Shown here one piece after another: positions 1 to 7,947 of a stretch of DNA of 11,879 nt. The notes below the pieces were generated by a model. That model ran no database searches, had not been told where the DNA came from, and was given only the letters and a program-made list of their open reading frames with translations. The position numbers and the translations under genes are program-made. Each line of letters opens with the position of its first letter. Position 1 is the stretch's first letter. The stretch comes from Hamiltosporidium magnivora (taxonomy: Eukaryota; Microsporidia; Dubosqiidae). The DNA lies in assembly GCA_004325065.1 (NCBI GenBank), contig PITI01000480.1, positions 1-11,879 on the forward strand, read 5' to 3'.

Positions 1-800
1 TACATAGAATATTCATATTTAGTTACTATAAAATGAATTTATAGAATTCTATTCAATACGCATTATCAGATTTAATTTATTATCTAAAATAAATATATCG
101 GGTCTATTGTTACAAATTTTAAATATGTTTGTATTCAAAAAGACACTAAATTAAGGTCTGATCAGTTTAAACATACATTTTAAAAGTATAAATAAATAAA
201 AAATAGATTCTCAAAAAGTAATCCAAGCTAAAATAAATCATTCCGCTTTTGGATTTAATATGTATGCGAGAAAATTTTAAGAAATATTTGTATGAATTTA
301 GTTATTGATGCTAAAGCAGGGATAAAGATTTAATGTTATATGAAAATAAAACTCTAAATCATTGAAAAAAAAATCAGATTATAAAATGCAAGATATTAGA
401 AAATGAATATAACGTGAGCCTATTTATTAAAATTATTCGTTATAAAACGCTTAAATTGAACATTTTTTATAGAAAAAAAATGAAGGTTTAATCTATTTCC
501 AAATATTATGTTTTTAACGGAATCTTAACAAAATGTGAAATGTAAAATCATACTAAATTATGAAAAAAATTAGTTATCTTATCATATTTGAAAATTGAAA
601 GTATTAAGTGTTCAATCGATAAAATTACACATTAAAATTCTGTTACAAAAATAAAATTTCTGTTTTTAGAAATGATCCAATTATTGGAAATTTTGTGAAA
701 ATTTAAGGATTTAAGACAAAAAAACCATAAACAATGTCTTTTCAATACTTTAAGAGTATTTAAAATATAAAATTATTTTAGGGATTTCTTATAAAAAAAA
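1..800. other. Gene-free AT-rich flank
   Basis: This 800-base stretch holds nothing I can support. It is very AT-rich, stops are frequent on both strands, and I saw no conserved protein fragment, tRNA-like clover leaf or clear repeat. It is the 3' flank of the kinase gene that ends at 801 on the minus strand, so its right end should contain that gene's transcript end; I could not pick a specific polyadenylation site because AATAAA-like words are too common in this base composition. Confidence 0.6.
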
Positions 801-1724
801 TTATGCTTTTTTTCTTTCTTTACAATCATAATCGTGTATTTCTTTGAAATTGATAGGAATTCTTATCGAAGAATCAAAATCATGAAAAACTCGTAATTTT
901 AAAGAATTTTTTACGGATATTCTTTCACGAGGACTCATTTTAAACATTTCTTCTAGAAGTTCAAGCATATCAGAATTAAACATTTTTGAAAATGCCTTGT
1001 CTATTATTTCGTACCACGGTTTATTTTTTTTAAATTTTTTTGTATCAAACATTTCCAACCATGGAAATTTTTCTTTTGGAACACCAAACATGTCAAATAT
1101 TAATTTTAATTGTGAAACTTCTTCGTATCCTTTAAATAATGTAATCCCTGTTTTCATTTCTACAATTACACATGCCACAGACCAAGAATCTATTTTATTA
1201 TCATATGAAGTAACTCCAAGTAGTAATTCTGGTGCTCGATACCACAACGTACATATTCTATTGGTCATTATTATATCATTACTTCTTGTTAAACCAAAAT
1301 CTACCAATTTTAATAAACCATCTTTATTCATTAGAATATTGCTTGCTTTTATATCTCGATGTATCAAATTCAAATCGTGAAGTGCTTTTGTACCACTTAA
1401 TAACTGATATGAAAGTGATAAAATCTGTTCATCACTAAATCTATACCCTGCATGCAACAGACCACTCAAATCAAATTCCAAGAATTCCATCACAATAAAA
1501 AGATAAAACTCTTCAATAAAAACATCTTCCAATTTTACAATATGATTAGAATTTACAGATTTTAATATTTTTATTTCTCTATACGCAGTAAAATGAATAC
1601 CACTGTCTTGTTCTATTGATATTATTTTTATTGCCATCGGTAATTTATTATCCTTGTAAAATCCTTTAAATACCTTTCCATACGTACCTTCACCAATCTG
1701 TTTTACCTCCCTAAAGTTATCCAT
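801..1724 (-). CDS. CTK1: Cyclin-dependent kinase, transcriptional CDK (CTK1/CDK9/CDK12-like)
   Basis: A 307-aa Ser/Thr kinase made of little more than the CDK core. Visible motifs in order: glycine loop GEGTYG (11-16) with the T14/Y15 pair that CDKs use for inhibitory phosphorylation; AIK with catalytic Lys33; the cyclin-binding helix FTAYREIKIL (45-54) with Glu50; HRDIKASN (122-129) with Asp124, Lys126 and Asn129; DFG (142-144); the activation-loop Thr154 in TNRICTLWYRAPE; and IDSWS (178-182). The PITAIRE-type helix and the TNRxxTLWYR signature place it with kinases that phosphorylate the RNA polymerase II C-terminal domain together with a cyclin (family knowledge). CDK9/BUR1 and CDK12/CTK1 share these signatures, so the exact orthologue is uncertain. 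The helix is unusual, with Phe and Tyr where family members normally have Pro-Ile and Ile/Leu. The start is the first ATG and has a CCC signal 5 nt upstream. No cyclin partner lies in the window. Confidence 0.85.
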   Translation of the reverse strand: MDNFREVKQIGEGTYGKVFKGFYKDNKLPMAIKIISIEQDSGIHFTAYREIKILKSVNSNHIVKLEDVFIEEFYLFIVMEFLEFDLSGLLHAGYRFSDEQILSLSYQLLSGTKALHDLNLIHRDIKASNILMNKDGLLKLVDFGLTRSNDIIMTNRICTLWYRAPELLLGVTSYDNKIDSWSVACVIVEMKTGITLFKGYEEVSQLKLIFDMFGVPKEKFPWLEMFDTKKFKKNKPWYEIIDKAFSKMFNSDMLELLEEMFKMSPRERISVKNSLKLRVFHDFDSSIRIPINFKEIHDYDCKERKKA

Positions 1725-1729
1725 TATCA

Positions 1730-1732
1730 GGG
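1730..1732 (-). promoter_or_regulatory. CCC start-proximal motif of the kinase gene
   Basis: On the minus strand the sequence reads CCCTGATA directly before the ATG. A C- or G-triplet in an AT-rich setting within about 15 nt of the start is a known microsporidian transcription/translation start signal. It supports the ATG at 1724. The same element precedes the genes at 8722 and 9644. Confidence 0.6.
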
Positions 1733-1966
1733 TTATTGTCCTAAAAAAATAATTTATATCTTTTTTAAAAAAAATTGGTTACAAATATCTTTTTGGATAT
1801 AAAAAACGAAACAAACATACGTTTTTTAGAAATTTTTAAATAAATATTTAGGTTTTTGTTTCAAAAACAAAGAAAAAAAATATAAAGTTAAATGTTTTAA
1901 AAATGGCGTGACTATCAGTTACTTAATATTTTATTAAATACTGGTATTTTTGAATTTTATAAAATG

Positions 1967-2030
1967 TGGAGCTCTTTAGTAAATAAGGCTAGGGACCTTA
2001 ATGAGCCGTAAAGCCATTGAGTTAAAAGCA
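1967..2030 (+). mobile_element. Non-LTR retrotransposon 3'-end fragment
   Basis: Translation from 1967 gives WSSLVNKARDLNEP and then a stop at 2009, resembling the very C-terminus of animal-type non-LTR elements (pattern W-R-x-I-V-N-E-A-K). At the DNA level the segment from 1979 to about 2027 matches 5231-5280 closely: GTAAAT, AGGCT, GGG, CTTAAT, CGTA and CATTGAGT occur in the same order and nearly the same spacing. It is therefore a second copy of the 3' end of the element at 4505-5285. Non-LTR elements often insert 5'-truncated, which explains why only the tail is visible; I could not extend it upstream. Confidence 0.65.
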
Positions 2031-2414
2031 TTCATTGTATAGAAAAGAGTTTTTTTATAAAAATTTATTCTTTTTTTATGAAATATAATTTAAGTACTGC
2101 ATTTTCACATTTTTATTGTGATTTTTTGGATTTTTACCTAAACTTTTTTTAAAAAATAACCATTTAATTAATAAAATATTTCTTACGATAATTATTTGAA
2201 CTTCAAATGTTTTTTTGAACATTTATATATTTTTTAGAAATAAAATTAAGTTCTAGACAAATTACTTTTTTTAGAATATTTTAAAACAATTTAATACATT
2301 TGTTTTAATTAGGCTATTAAATATCTTGTGTTATATAAAAAACAAAAATTGACTCAATTAAACGTTTAAATTTATCGAAAGATGGGATTTAATTTATCTT
2401 TGAATTAAATTAAT

Positions 2415-2835
2415 CTAATTCTATCGGGGCAGTAGACTATCTACCATCGCTCGGTTTAAATGTATGATAAAATATAGTAGTTCGACATTTTTTAAATACT
2501 CTATCTTATAAACTAGATTGTTACGAACTAAAAAAGAAATTTAAAACAACCAATTCTTACAAGTTTAGACTAAAATAGAAAAAAAAGCAAGATTGTTGAT
2601 AGTCTCGCGTTATTCAACTGATGAAGCACGGCAAGGTAAATTATGATCGAGGTTATTACCGATTTCCAATAAATTTCTAGGTATATATTCGCCTGTTTCA
2701 TATTTTTATACCTAATACCTCTATAAATATATCTATTGTTTAAAGATCTTCTTTTTTGTTTATAAATGATGGTTGTTTTCTTCCATATCATTGATAACTA
2801 AAAGTTATAATATGGCAGTGTTCGTTAGATTATCT
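2415..2835. other. Unassigned less AT-biased patch, possible decayed coding DNA
   Basis: This stretch has several GC-richer clusters (for example 2424-2453 and 2604-2660) that stand out from the surrounding DNA. Translation gives short protein-like runs broken by stops, such as YETGEYIPRNLLEIGNN on the minus strand and VNYDRGYYRFPINF on the plus strand. There is a 73-codon minus-strand open frame (2570-2791) with no recognisable domain and no CCC start signal. I read the patch as a probable relic of a mobile element or gene but cannot name its family. Confidence 0.3.
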
Positions 2836-3622
2836 CTTTTTTTTCTTTTTGGTGTGAAGTTGCGAGTTGTAACATTAAATATTCGAAATTTCAAATTCTT
2901 ATTATATCAGAAGATATTTTATTTAAATTTATAAGTATTTTTCTAAAAGATTTGATATTTTTCAAAAAAAAGGTTTAAAAGCTTTTACCATTTTTTATAA
3001 ATTTTGAGACAAATATATTCTCATATTCTAACTAAAAATATAACCTTTATAAATTATATCTTGATAATTTTGATGCATTTTTTCTGGTTCAATCATAAAA
3101 ATATTCTGATGTTTTCTGAAATACGAAGATTATTTTTATGAGAACCGCAATTTTTATTTTTATAACCTAAAATCTAAGATAAAATTTTGAAGAATAGAAC
3201 AAATTTCTTTATGTGCGTTGAATCTTGTTCAAATTAATTAATCAAAGAAATAATATGTTCTTTATTTGAACCTTTCTATTTTCCTTAGTATTTATTTTTC
3301 GCGTAACCTTGTAGATAATAGAATTCTTTTAAAGATAGATTCTCGATTTATTTTAGTCATTTACATTTTCTTTTATCAAATAAAGGTAGACAAATATACC
3401 AACGTCTTTGTTAAAGGCTATTATACTCATGTTAAGCTTTTTGAAATATACGAATCAGTAATTAATTATTTAATATCTTTCTGACACATTTCAACCTTTT
3501 ACATAGCAATCACAGGAATAATTTATTCTTCTAAATATATCAGAAATATTCTTTGTAAGTTTTTTTTTGTGTTTATTGGTTTGTACTTGTAATTTATAAC
3601 CTTAAAACTTGTAATGAGTTGT

Positions 3623-3659
3623 ATTTCATAAATGAAATATTCGTTTCTTTAAAAGAAAC
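3623..3659. repeat. Two adjacent short palindromes
   Basis: ATTTCAT-AA-ATGAAAT (3623-3638) is followed four bases later by GTTTCTTT-A-AAAGAAAC (3643-3659). Both arms are perfect (7 and 8 bp). Palindromes arise easily in DNA this AT-rich, so no function is claimed. Confidence 0.5.
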
Positions 3660-4043
3660 TTAATAACAAACATAACTAAATTAATTTACTAAAACTGGAT
3701 TGAAACTGATAAAATATTAAAAATGATAAAAAAGATAAACTATAAAAATATCTGATTAAAATCAAAATGGTTTTTTTTTAAATATATTATTTCCAAATCT
3801 TGTTACCAGAATTGTTTAAAATATTGTTTCTTTACAACATAACATAAATGAAATAAAAAGCTTAAAATACTTTTATAAGAATTGTTGAATCCTTTATATT
3901 GTATGATGAACTAAAATAAATATTTTCTTCAACTGTTTAAACAGACATAGACTTTGTAAGCACTTTAAAATACTATTAGATGATGGGAGAAAAAATTGTA
4001 ATTGATAATAATATTTCTAAACTGCGTAAGAGAAACATGATGG

Positions 4044-4082
4044 ATATCAGAAAATAGAAGTTTAAAACTTTATTTCTGATAT
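4044..4082. repeat. Imperfect 39-bp palindrome
   Basis: ATATCAGAAA (4044-4053) pairs perfectly with TTTCTGATAT (4073-4082), and inside it AAGTTT (4058-4063) pairs with AAACTT (4065-4070). The unpaired parts are 4054-4057, 4064 and 4071-4072. Sixteen base pairs around a one-base centre is more than most chance palindromes here. It could be a head-to-head remnant of an inverted repeat or a small palindromic element. Confidence 0.55.
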
Positions 4083-4374
4083 TATAATCTATATGAAGTT
4101 ATAATTCAGAATTATAAATAGAATAAATAAATCAGAAATCGAGTACGAAATTATAGAGGAGGTTGAGACAACGAAATTGATGCAAGTGTATTATATTACT
4201 CATTAAAAGGATTTAAATATTGATTTGTCGTTTTATTTTAAGTTTATAACCATTTTTTTTAAGAATTTCGATCATTTTTAAACTTAATGTAAACTAAAAT
4301 TAGGCTTTTAATTGTGGAATATCATAAATCAATATGAAAACAGAATATTGTTTATTTACCAAATAGCTTGTTCA

Positions 4375-4401
4375 CTGATAAATAGGCCGAGCCTTATTAG
4401 T
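4375..4401 (-). mobile_element. Possible third retrotransposon 3'-end fragment
   Basis: On the minus strand TAATAAGGCTCGG and the following bases translate as TNKARPIYQ and then a stop. This resembles VNKARDLNEP at 1979-2008 and VNEAWALNRS at 5231-5260. The shared core, TAA-TAAGGCT-x-GG, is short. It may be a more diverged copy of the same or a related element, in the opposite orientation, but chance is not excluded. Confidence 0.35.
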
Positions 4402-4504
4402 TATCTACTTCAATTTTTACAAATCAAGAGTTAGTTTTCCCGTTTTACTATACTATGGCACCTGATATTCTTTTTGTATATTATCTAATTATCTAGTTTC
4501 AAAA

Positions 4505-5285
4505 AATATGAAGGTCTATCGGAGCTTTCTTATATACACTTTTTTGTCATTCTGCTTTTTGAAATTTTTTCAATATGGCCTATCTAAAGAGCACGACCTT
4601 TGGTTTTTTATCGAGCAAAATTTACTGAAATTTTTTTTAGAAAAGCAACAGTAAGTTATAAAACGTTATCTGCAAACGATAACCAAATTTAAATCATAAA
4701 ATTTAGAGACAAAGAACATTTTACAACAAAATGCAAGGGAGATTAAAAAGAATGTTTTGGCCTACAAGAAATCTTAAAATCTCGACTTTTAAGCTGAAGA
4801 AACAACAAAATAGTATCTGAGACTATTCTTAGACACACGGTAGTATATGACAGTGCAGGATGGATATTTATAAAATGTAATGAAACTAATTCTGAGTGTA
4901 TGTGAACAAAATATCTTACTGAAAATACACGAATCAATTAGAAACCAGCAAGTACAGTGGCGAATTCGCAACAACAACGAGCAGAAAAATTTATATTGAA
5001 ATACAGGATTTGTAAAAGAAATTAAAGGAACTAGGTTCTGATGGCTGGGTGATCTTGAACTAATGTCAGAAAGCAGGGTATTAAAAGAACTTACATTTGT
5101 AAAGCCGGAGTAAAAGCCTTCCAGGTAACCCAAAAACCAGAGGGCAATATGATGTTAAAAAAAACCACATAGATCTTCGTATAGATAAATATAAAAAGAA
5201 TGAATAGATTGTGATCATTGCAGGTTGATAGTAAATGAGGCTTGGGCTCTTAATAGGTCGTATGTCATTGAGTAGTAAGATTAAA
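4505..5285 (+). mobile_element. Decayed non-LTR (LINE-type) retrotransposon
   Basis: The plus strand carries ordered fragments of a non-LTR reverse transcriptase ORF interrupted by stops and frameshifts. First, VYRSFLIY and then QYGLSKEHDL (4571-4600) match the N-R-G-I-S-L-L and Q-Y-G-F-R-K-G-R-S-T motifs near the start of the RT domain. After a jump that omits the catalytic core comes the C-terminal domain: LKSRLLS (4774-4794), LRHTVVYDSAGW (4828-4863; consensus LRPVVLYGSETW), WRIRNNNE (4958-4981; WRIRxNxE), WLGDLELM (5042-5065; RWLGHVxRM), KPE and KPSR up to about 5150 (the G-R-P tail), DVKKN (5151-5165), and RLIVNEAWALN (5222-5254) ending at a stop. Most blocks share one frame (4571, 4958 and 5042); 4774-4863 and 5151 lie in the other two. 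This C-terminal layout is known from many arthropod and other animal elements. The minus-strand frames over 4743-5133 are antisense shadows. It is dead: the FADD-type catalytic region is missing. Confidence 0.8.
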
Positions 5286-5541
5286 AAAAGTTATTGCATG
5301 AGTTGATGACAAATTGCATTTACAAATACATGGCTTCATGTTGAAAATATATAGTACGTTTTAAATGCTCTATTCAATTGCTAAAAATCTAAAATTTAAT
5401 ATATCGTTTCTTAAAAACATTTTCAGAAAATATTTAATCGATAAGAAAAAAAAATTTTTTGATTTAAATTTCTTTTCATCAAGATAGATAAAAAATTTCT
5501 GAAATAACTATAAAAGCAATCTAAGTTTCTATTAAATTGAG

Positions 5542-6855
5542 ATGGGTGGCCATGAATTTATTTCAAGAATATTCCTATCTTTTCCTTTAATATTGTATTT
5601 TCTTACTGAATATTCAGAAGAAAAAATGTACATAGCAAAATATCGAAAATTCTTTGCTAAGAAATGTCATAAAATATATAAAAGAGAAACCAAAGAATTC
5701 GTTTCATTACCTTCCGCAATCGATTTCGCTCATTTAATTTTTTCTCAAGAGACGACTAAGTTTGCTATTGAGTCTATATCAAATTATTTACAATGTGGCA
5801 TTTCCACAAAGTATGAATTTAGAATTTATAATCCTTACGAACATCTAGATGGAAAATTATGTGAAAATATATTTAGAACTTTTCAGTTAAACAGAATCAA
5901 AAACGAATGGTGGTCTATTATATTTTATAGTGAGATAAATGCGTTGAATTTAGATATATTAAGAAAAAATCATATAATAGTCCGAAAAGAATTTCTTAAA
6001 TACTTTTTAAAATGTTTTTTTCTGATATACACAGCGGTAAAAAAGCAAATGAAATATTTGAATATAAATTTTACTAGATATTCTTATATTTCCATAAATG
6101 ACATAATGAATGATGTTTCGAAAGAAATATCACAAGAATATCAAAATATCCCTTTATATTTATTTCCTGATCAATATGAAGCAATTTGTATAAAAATTTT
6201 CTCTCAAAATGCAATTTCGAATGCAAAAATCGATAAAGAAAATTTAATTAATAGATTTAATAGATTATTTCATGAATATTTTTCAAGAGTTTTTTATGGT
6301 GTATACATTAATTTTATAATTGATATTAGTAAATCTGAGCTACACGAAGGTTCTAATTTAATAAATACAATCCACCAAACTATTATTAACAATTATCGAT
6401 TGGTTTTTGATGATACACAAAATTTGGAAAATGACAGAATGAATGATTTGCGTTCAGAAAGAGCATTTTTATTTGAAAACTCATATCAAGTTCTTAAATT
6501 TTATTACTTTTATACTACGAAAGATACAAAGCATTCTGATTATAAATTTTATATCTTATTCAGACGAAATGCCAAAAAATTTGAATTCAACTATAGGTGG
6601 TATAATGATTTTGATTATCAGGACAGAATCGCTCATCCTTTATTTTACATGGAAGTTTTATGCCCAATGGATCTATATCTTATAGAATTTGTAGAAGATG
6701 AATGTAAAAAATCTTTTAAAATTCATAAAATTCGAAGTCCCACATATAAATTGCAAGCTTACAATAATTACAAATTCGTTTATCGTAAAGAAATAATCAC
6801 TATAAATTGCTTGCTTGATAGATTGATTTTCTATCAAAATCAAAATTATTTATGA
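5542..6855 (+). CDS. Unrecognised 437-aa protein, possible signal peptide
   Basis: I do not recognise this family. The N-terminus has a hydrophobic stretch, IFLSFPLILYFL (10-21), preceded by Arg9 and followed by a polar, acidic TEYSEE, so it could be a signal peptide and the protein secreted or membrane-associated. The rest has no further obvious membrane segment except a moderately hydrophobic stretch near 153-163. It is rich in Lys, Asn, Ile, Tyr and Phe, with eight scattered cysteines and no tandem repeat. A stop lies at 5533-5535 in frame, so Met1 is the first possible start; Met29 (5626) is an alternative that would lose the hydrophobic segment. There is no CCC upstream, although ATGGG puts a G-triplet at the start itself. 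It lies between two retroelement relics but has a single clean open frame with AT-ending codons like its neighbours, so I take it as a real lineage-specific gene. Confidence 0.75.
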   Translation: MGGHEFISRIFLSFPLILYFLTEYSEEKMYIAKYRKFFAKKCHKIYKRETKEFVSLPSAIDFAHLIFSQETTKFAIESISNYLQCGISTKYEFRIYNPYEHLDGKLCENIFRTFQLNRIKNEWWSIIFYSEINALNLDILRKNHIIVRKEFLKYFLKCFFLIYTAVKKQMKYLNINFTRYSYISINDIMNDVSKEISQEYQNIPLYLFPDQYEAICIKIFSQNAISNAKIDKENLINRFNRLFHEYFSRVFYGVYINFIIDISKSELHEGSNLINTIHQTIINNYRLVFDDTQNLENDRMNDLRSERAFLFENSYQVLKFYYFYTTKDTKHSDYKFYILFRRNAKKFEFNYRWYNDFDYQDRIAHPLFYMEVLCPMDLYLIEFVEDECKKSFKIHKIRSPTYKLQAYNNYKFVYRKEIITINCLLDRLIFYQNQNYL

Positions 6856-7637
6856 TATTTTTTAGGTAATATTAAACGTTTTTAAAACTTATCTCAAATA
6901 TTTGTATTTGTTATACATTTTTTATAAAGCCGCATTAAACATTTACAAAATTTTTATTTAAGTCTTTCGAAAAATTTAAATTTGAAATAGCTATTAAATA
7001 AATTGTTTATATTAGGTTTGTGTGAATTTTAAATTTATACTAATTGTGGGTTTATTATTTTGTATTGTTTGAGTTTATATCGTTTAACGATGAATCTTTT
7101 CTTCTAATTGTTGCAAAGTTTCAATAATTTAGCAAATTTTCGCCCGAAATAATATCACTGATCACTTGGTGATGAATATTCTCAGTCTTTAAATTTGTAC
7201 AATTTCTTTATTTTTCGTATATATTTTTAATATAAGAAAACTTTCATAAGCTCAATGTTCCTTAATATATCTGCAATAATCATTCGTAGCACTCTTCGAC
7301 ATTTCATATTGACCAATCGTATTGGGAGATCAAAGAAAAAATTTCCACCATCTATTGAATTAAATGAATCGAATATACAAAAATTATATGTAGATGGCCG
7401 TTTAAGGTTTATTGATTTAATCTTTAGGTTATTTTGTAAAAACATCAGCCCGAACATATCATATAAGAAATTATTTTTACTTTAAGCAATAAATAACCTT
7501 AAGTCATTGGCCAATATTTTTTTAAGATATTTGAGTTAAATATGTGATTTTTTTATTTCATATAATCTCATCTTACTACAAAAGTGGCACGTGCTTTCAT
7601 ATCATTAACGCGGTTTACGTTTTAAATAGATAACTGA

Positions 7638-7646
7638 CCCCCCCCC
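7638..7646. repeat. C9 homopolymer
   Basis: Nine consecutive C bases on the plus strand (G9 on the minus) inside the reverse transcriptase relic. In that reading it encodes three glycines in IGGGSV, where relatives have S-P. Such a run is striking in DNA this AT-rich; it may be a slippage expansion in dead DNA or a sequencing artefact. Confidence 0.8.
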
Positions 7647-7923
7647 TATCACTCTATCAGTATCTCTTATGATACCTGTATTGCAAAGATTTTCATAGAT
7701 AGGTGTAAGAAACGTTTTCTGGGCGCAGTGCGGCTCAAAGATCGCTAATATTTGTACCTTGGATTTCGTTAATGTTTGTTGCTTAGTGTTTAATCGCATG
7801 CTGAAACCTGCTTTGAATTCACCCAAGAAAGTCATCATAACCCCTTACTTACACTTACCGAACAACTAAAATTTTGCAAATATTCGTATCAGAGACCCGA
7901 AAGAGTCTGATTCGAACGTTAAA

Positions 7924-7947
7924 AGGTCATACCTACTGGTATGACCT
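7924..7947. repeat. Perfect 10-bp hairpin with 4-nt loop
   Basis: AGGTCATACC (7924-7933), TACT, then GGTATGACCT (7938-7947). Both arms are perfect and, unlike most palindromes here, half GC. It lies in the linker between the protease and RT pieces of the gypsy relic. It is not followed by a T-run and is not placed to terminate any gene I see. Confidence 0.7.

Larger units (their letters stand above)
1733..4504. other. Long gene-poor region with transposon debris
   Basis: About 2.8 kb with no intact gene. Most is extremely AT-rich with dense stops in all frames. Within it I recognise a retrotransposon 3' end at 1967-2030, a possible second one on the minus strand at 4375-4401, a less AT-biased patch at 2415-2835, and palindromes at 3623-3659 and 4044-4082, all listed separately. 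The open frame at 3266-3484 (+) has no ATG and is not credible as a gene. I saw no tRNA or other RNA gene. Confidence 0.55.

Noticed and set aside
997..1438. Plus-strand frames of 127 and 68 codons
   Set aside because: They are antisense to the kinase gene, whose catalytic motifs are unambiguous.
3266..3484. 72-codon plus-strand open frame
   Set aside because: It begins at a TTG and contains no ATG; composition matches the surrounding spacer and no domain is visible.
4743..5133. Two overlapping minus-strand open frames (64 and 114 codons)
   Set aside because: They lie antisense to the LINE relic, whose plus-strand reading gives recognisable motifs; they are shadows.
7151..7176. Short hairpin around TGATCACTTGGTGA
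   Set aside because: Only about five paired bases and it lies in the RT relic; chance is sufficient.
7255..7485. 76-codon plus-strand open frame with an ATG
   Set aside because: It is antisense to the reverse transcriptase palm fragment on the minus strand at 7227-7457, which matches a known family.
7895..7925. tRNA-like TTCGAAC word with a nearby short stem
   Set aside because: No acceptor, D or anticodon arms can be paired around it on either strand; it lies inside the gypsy relic.
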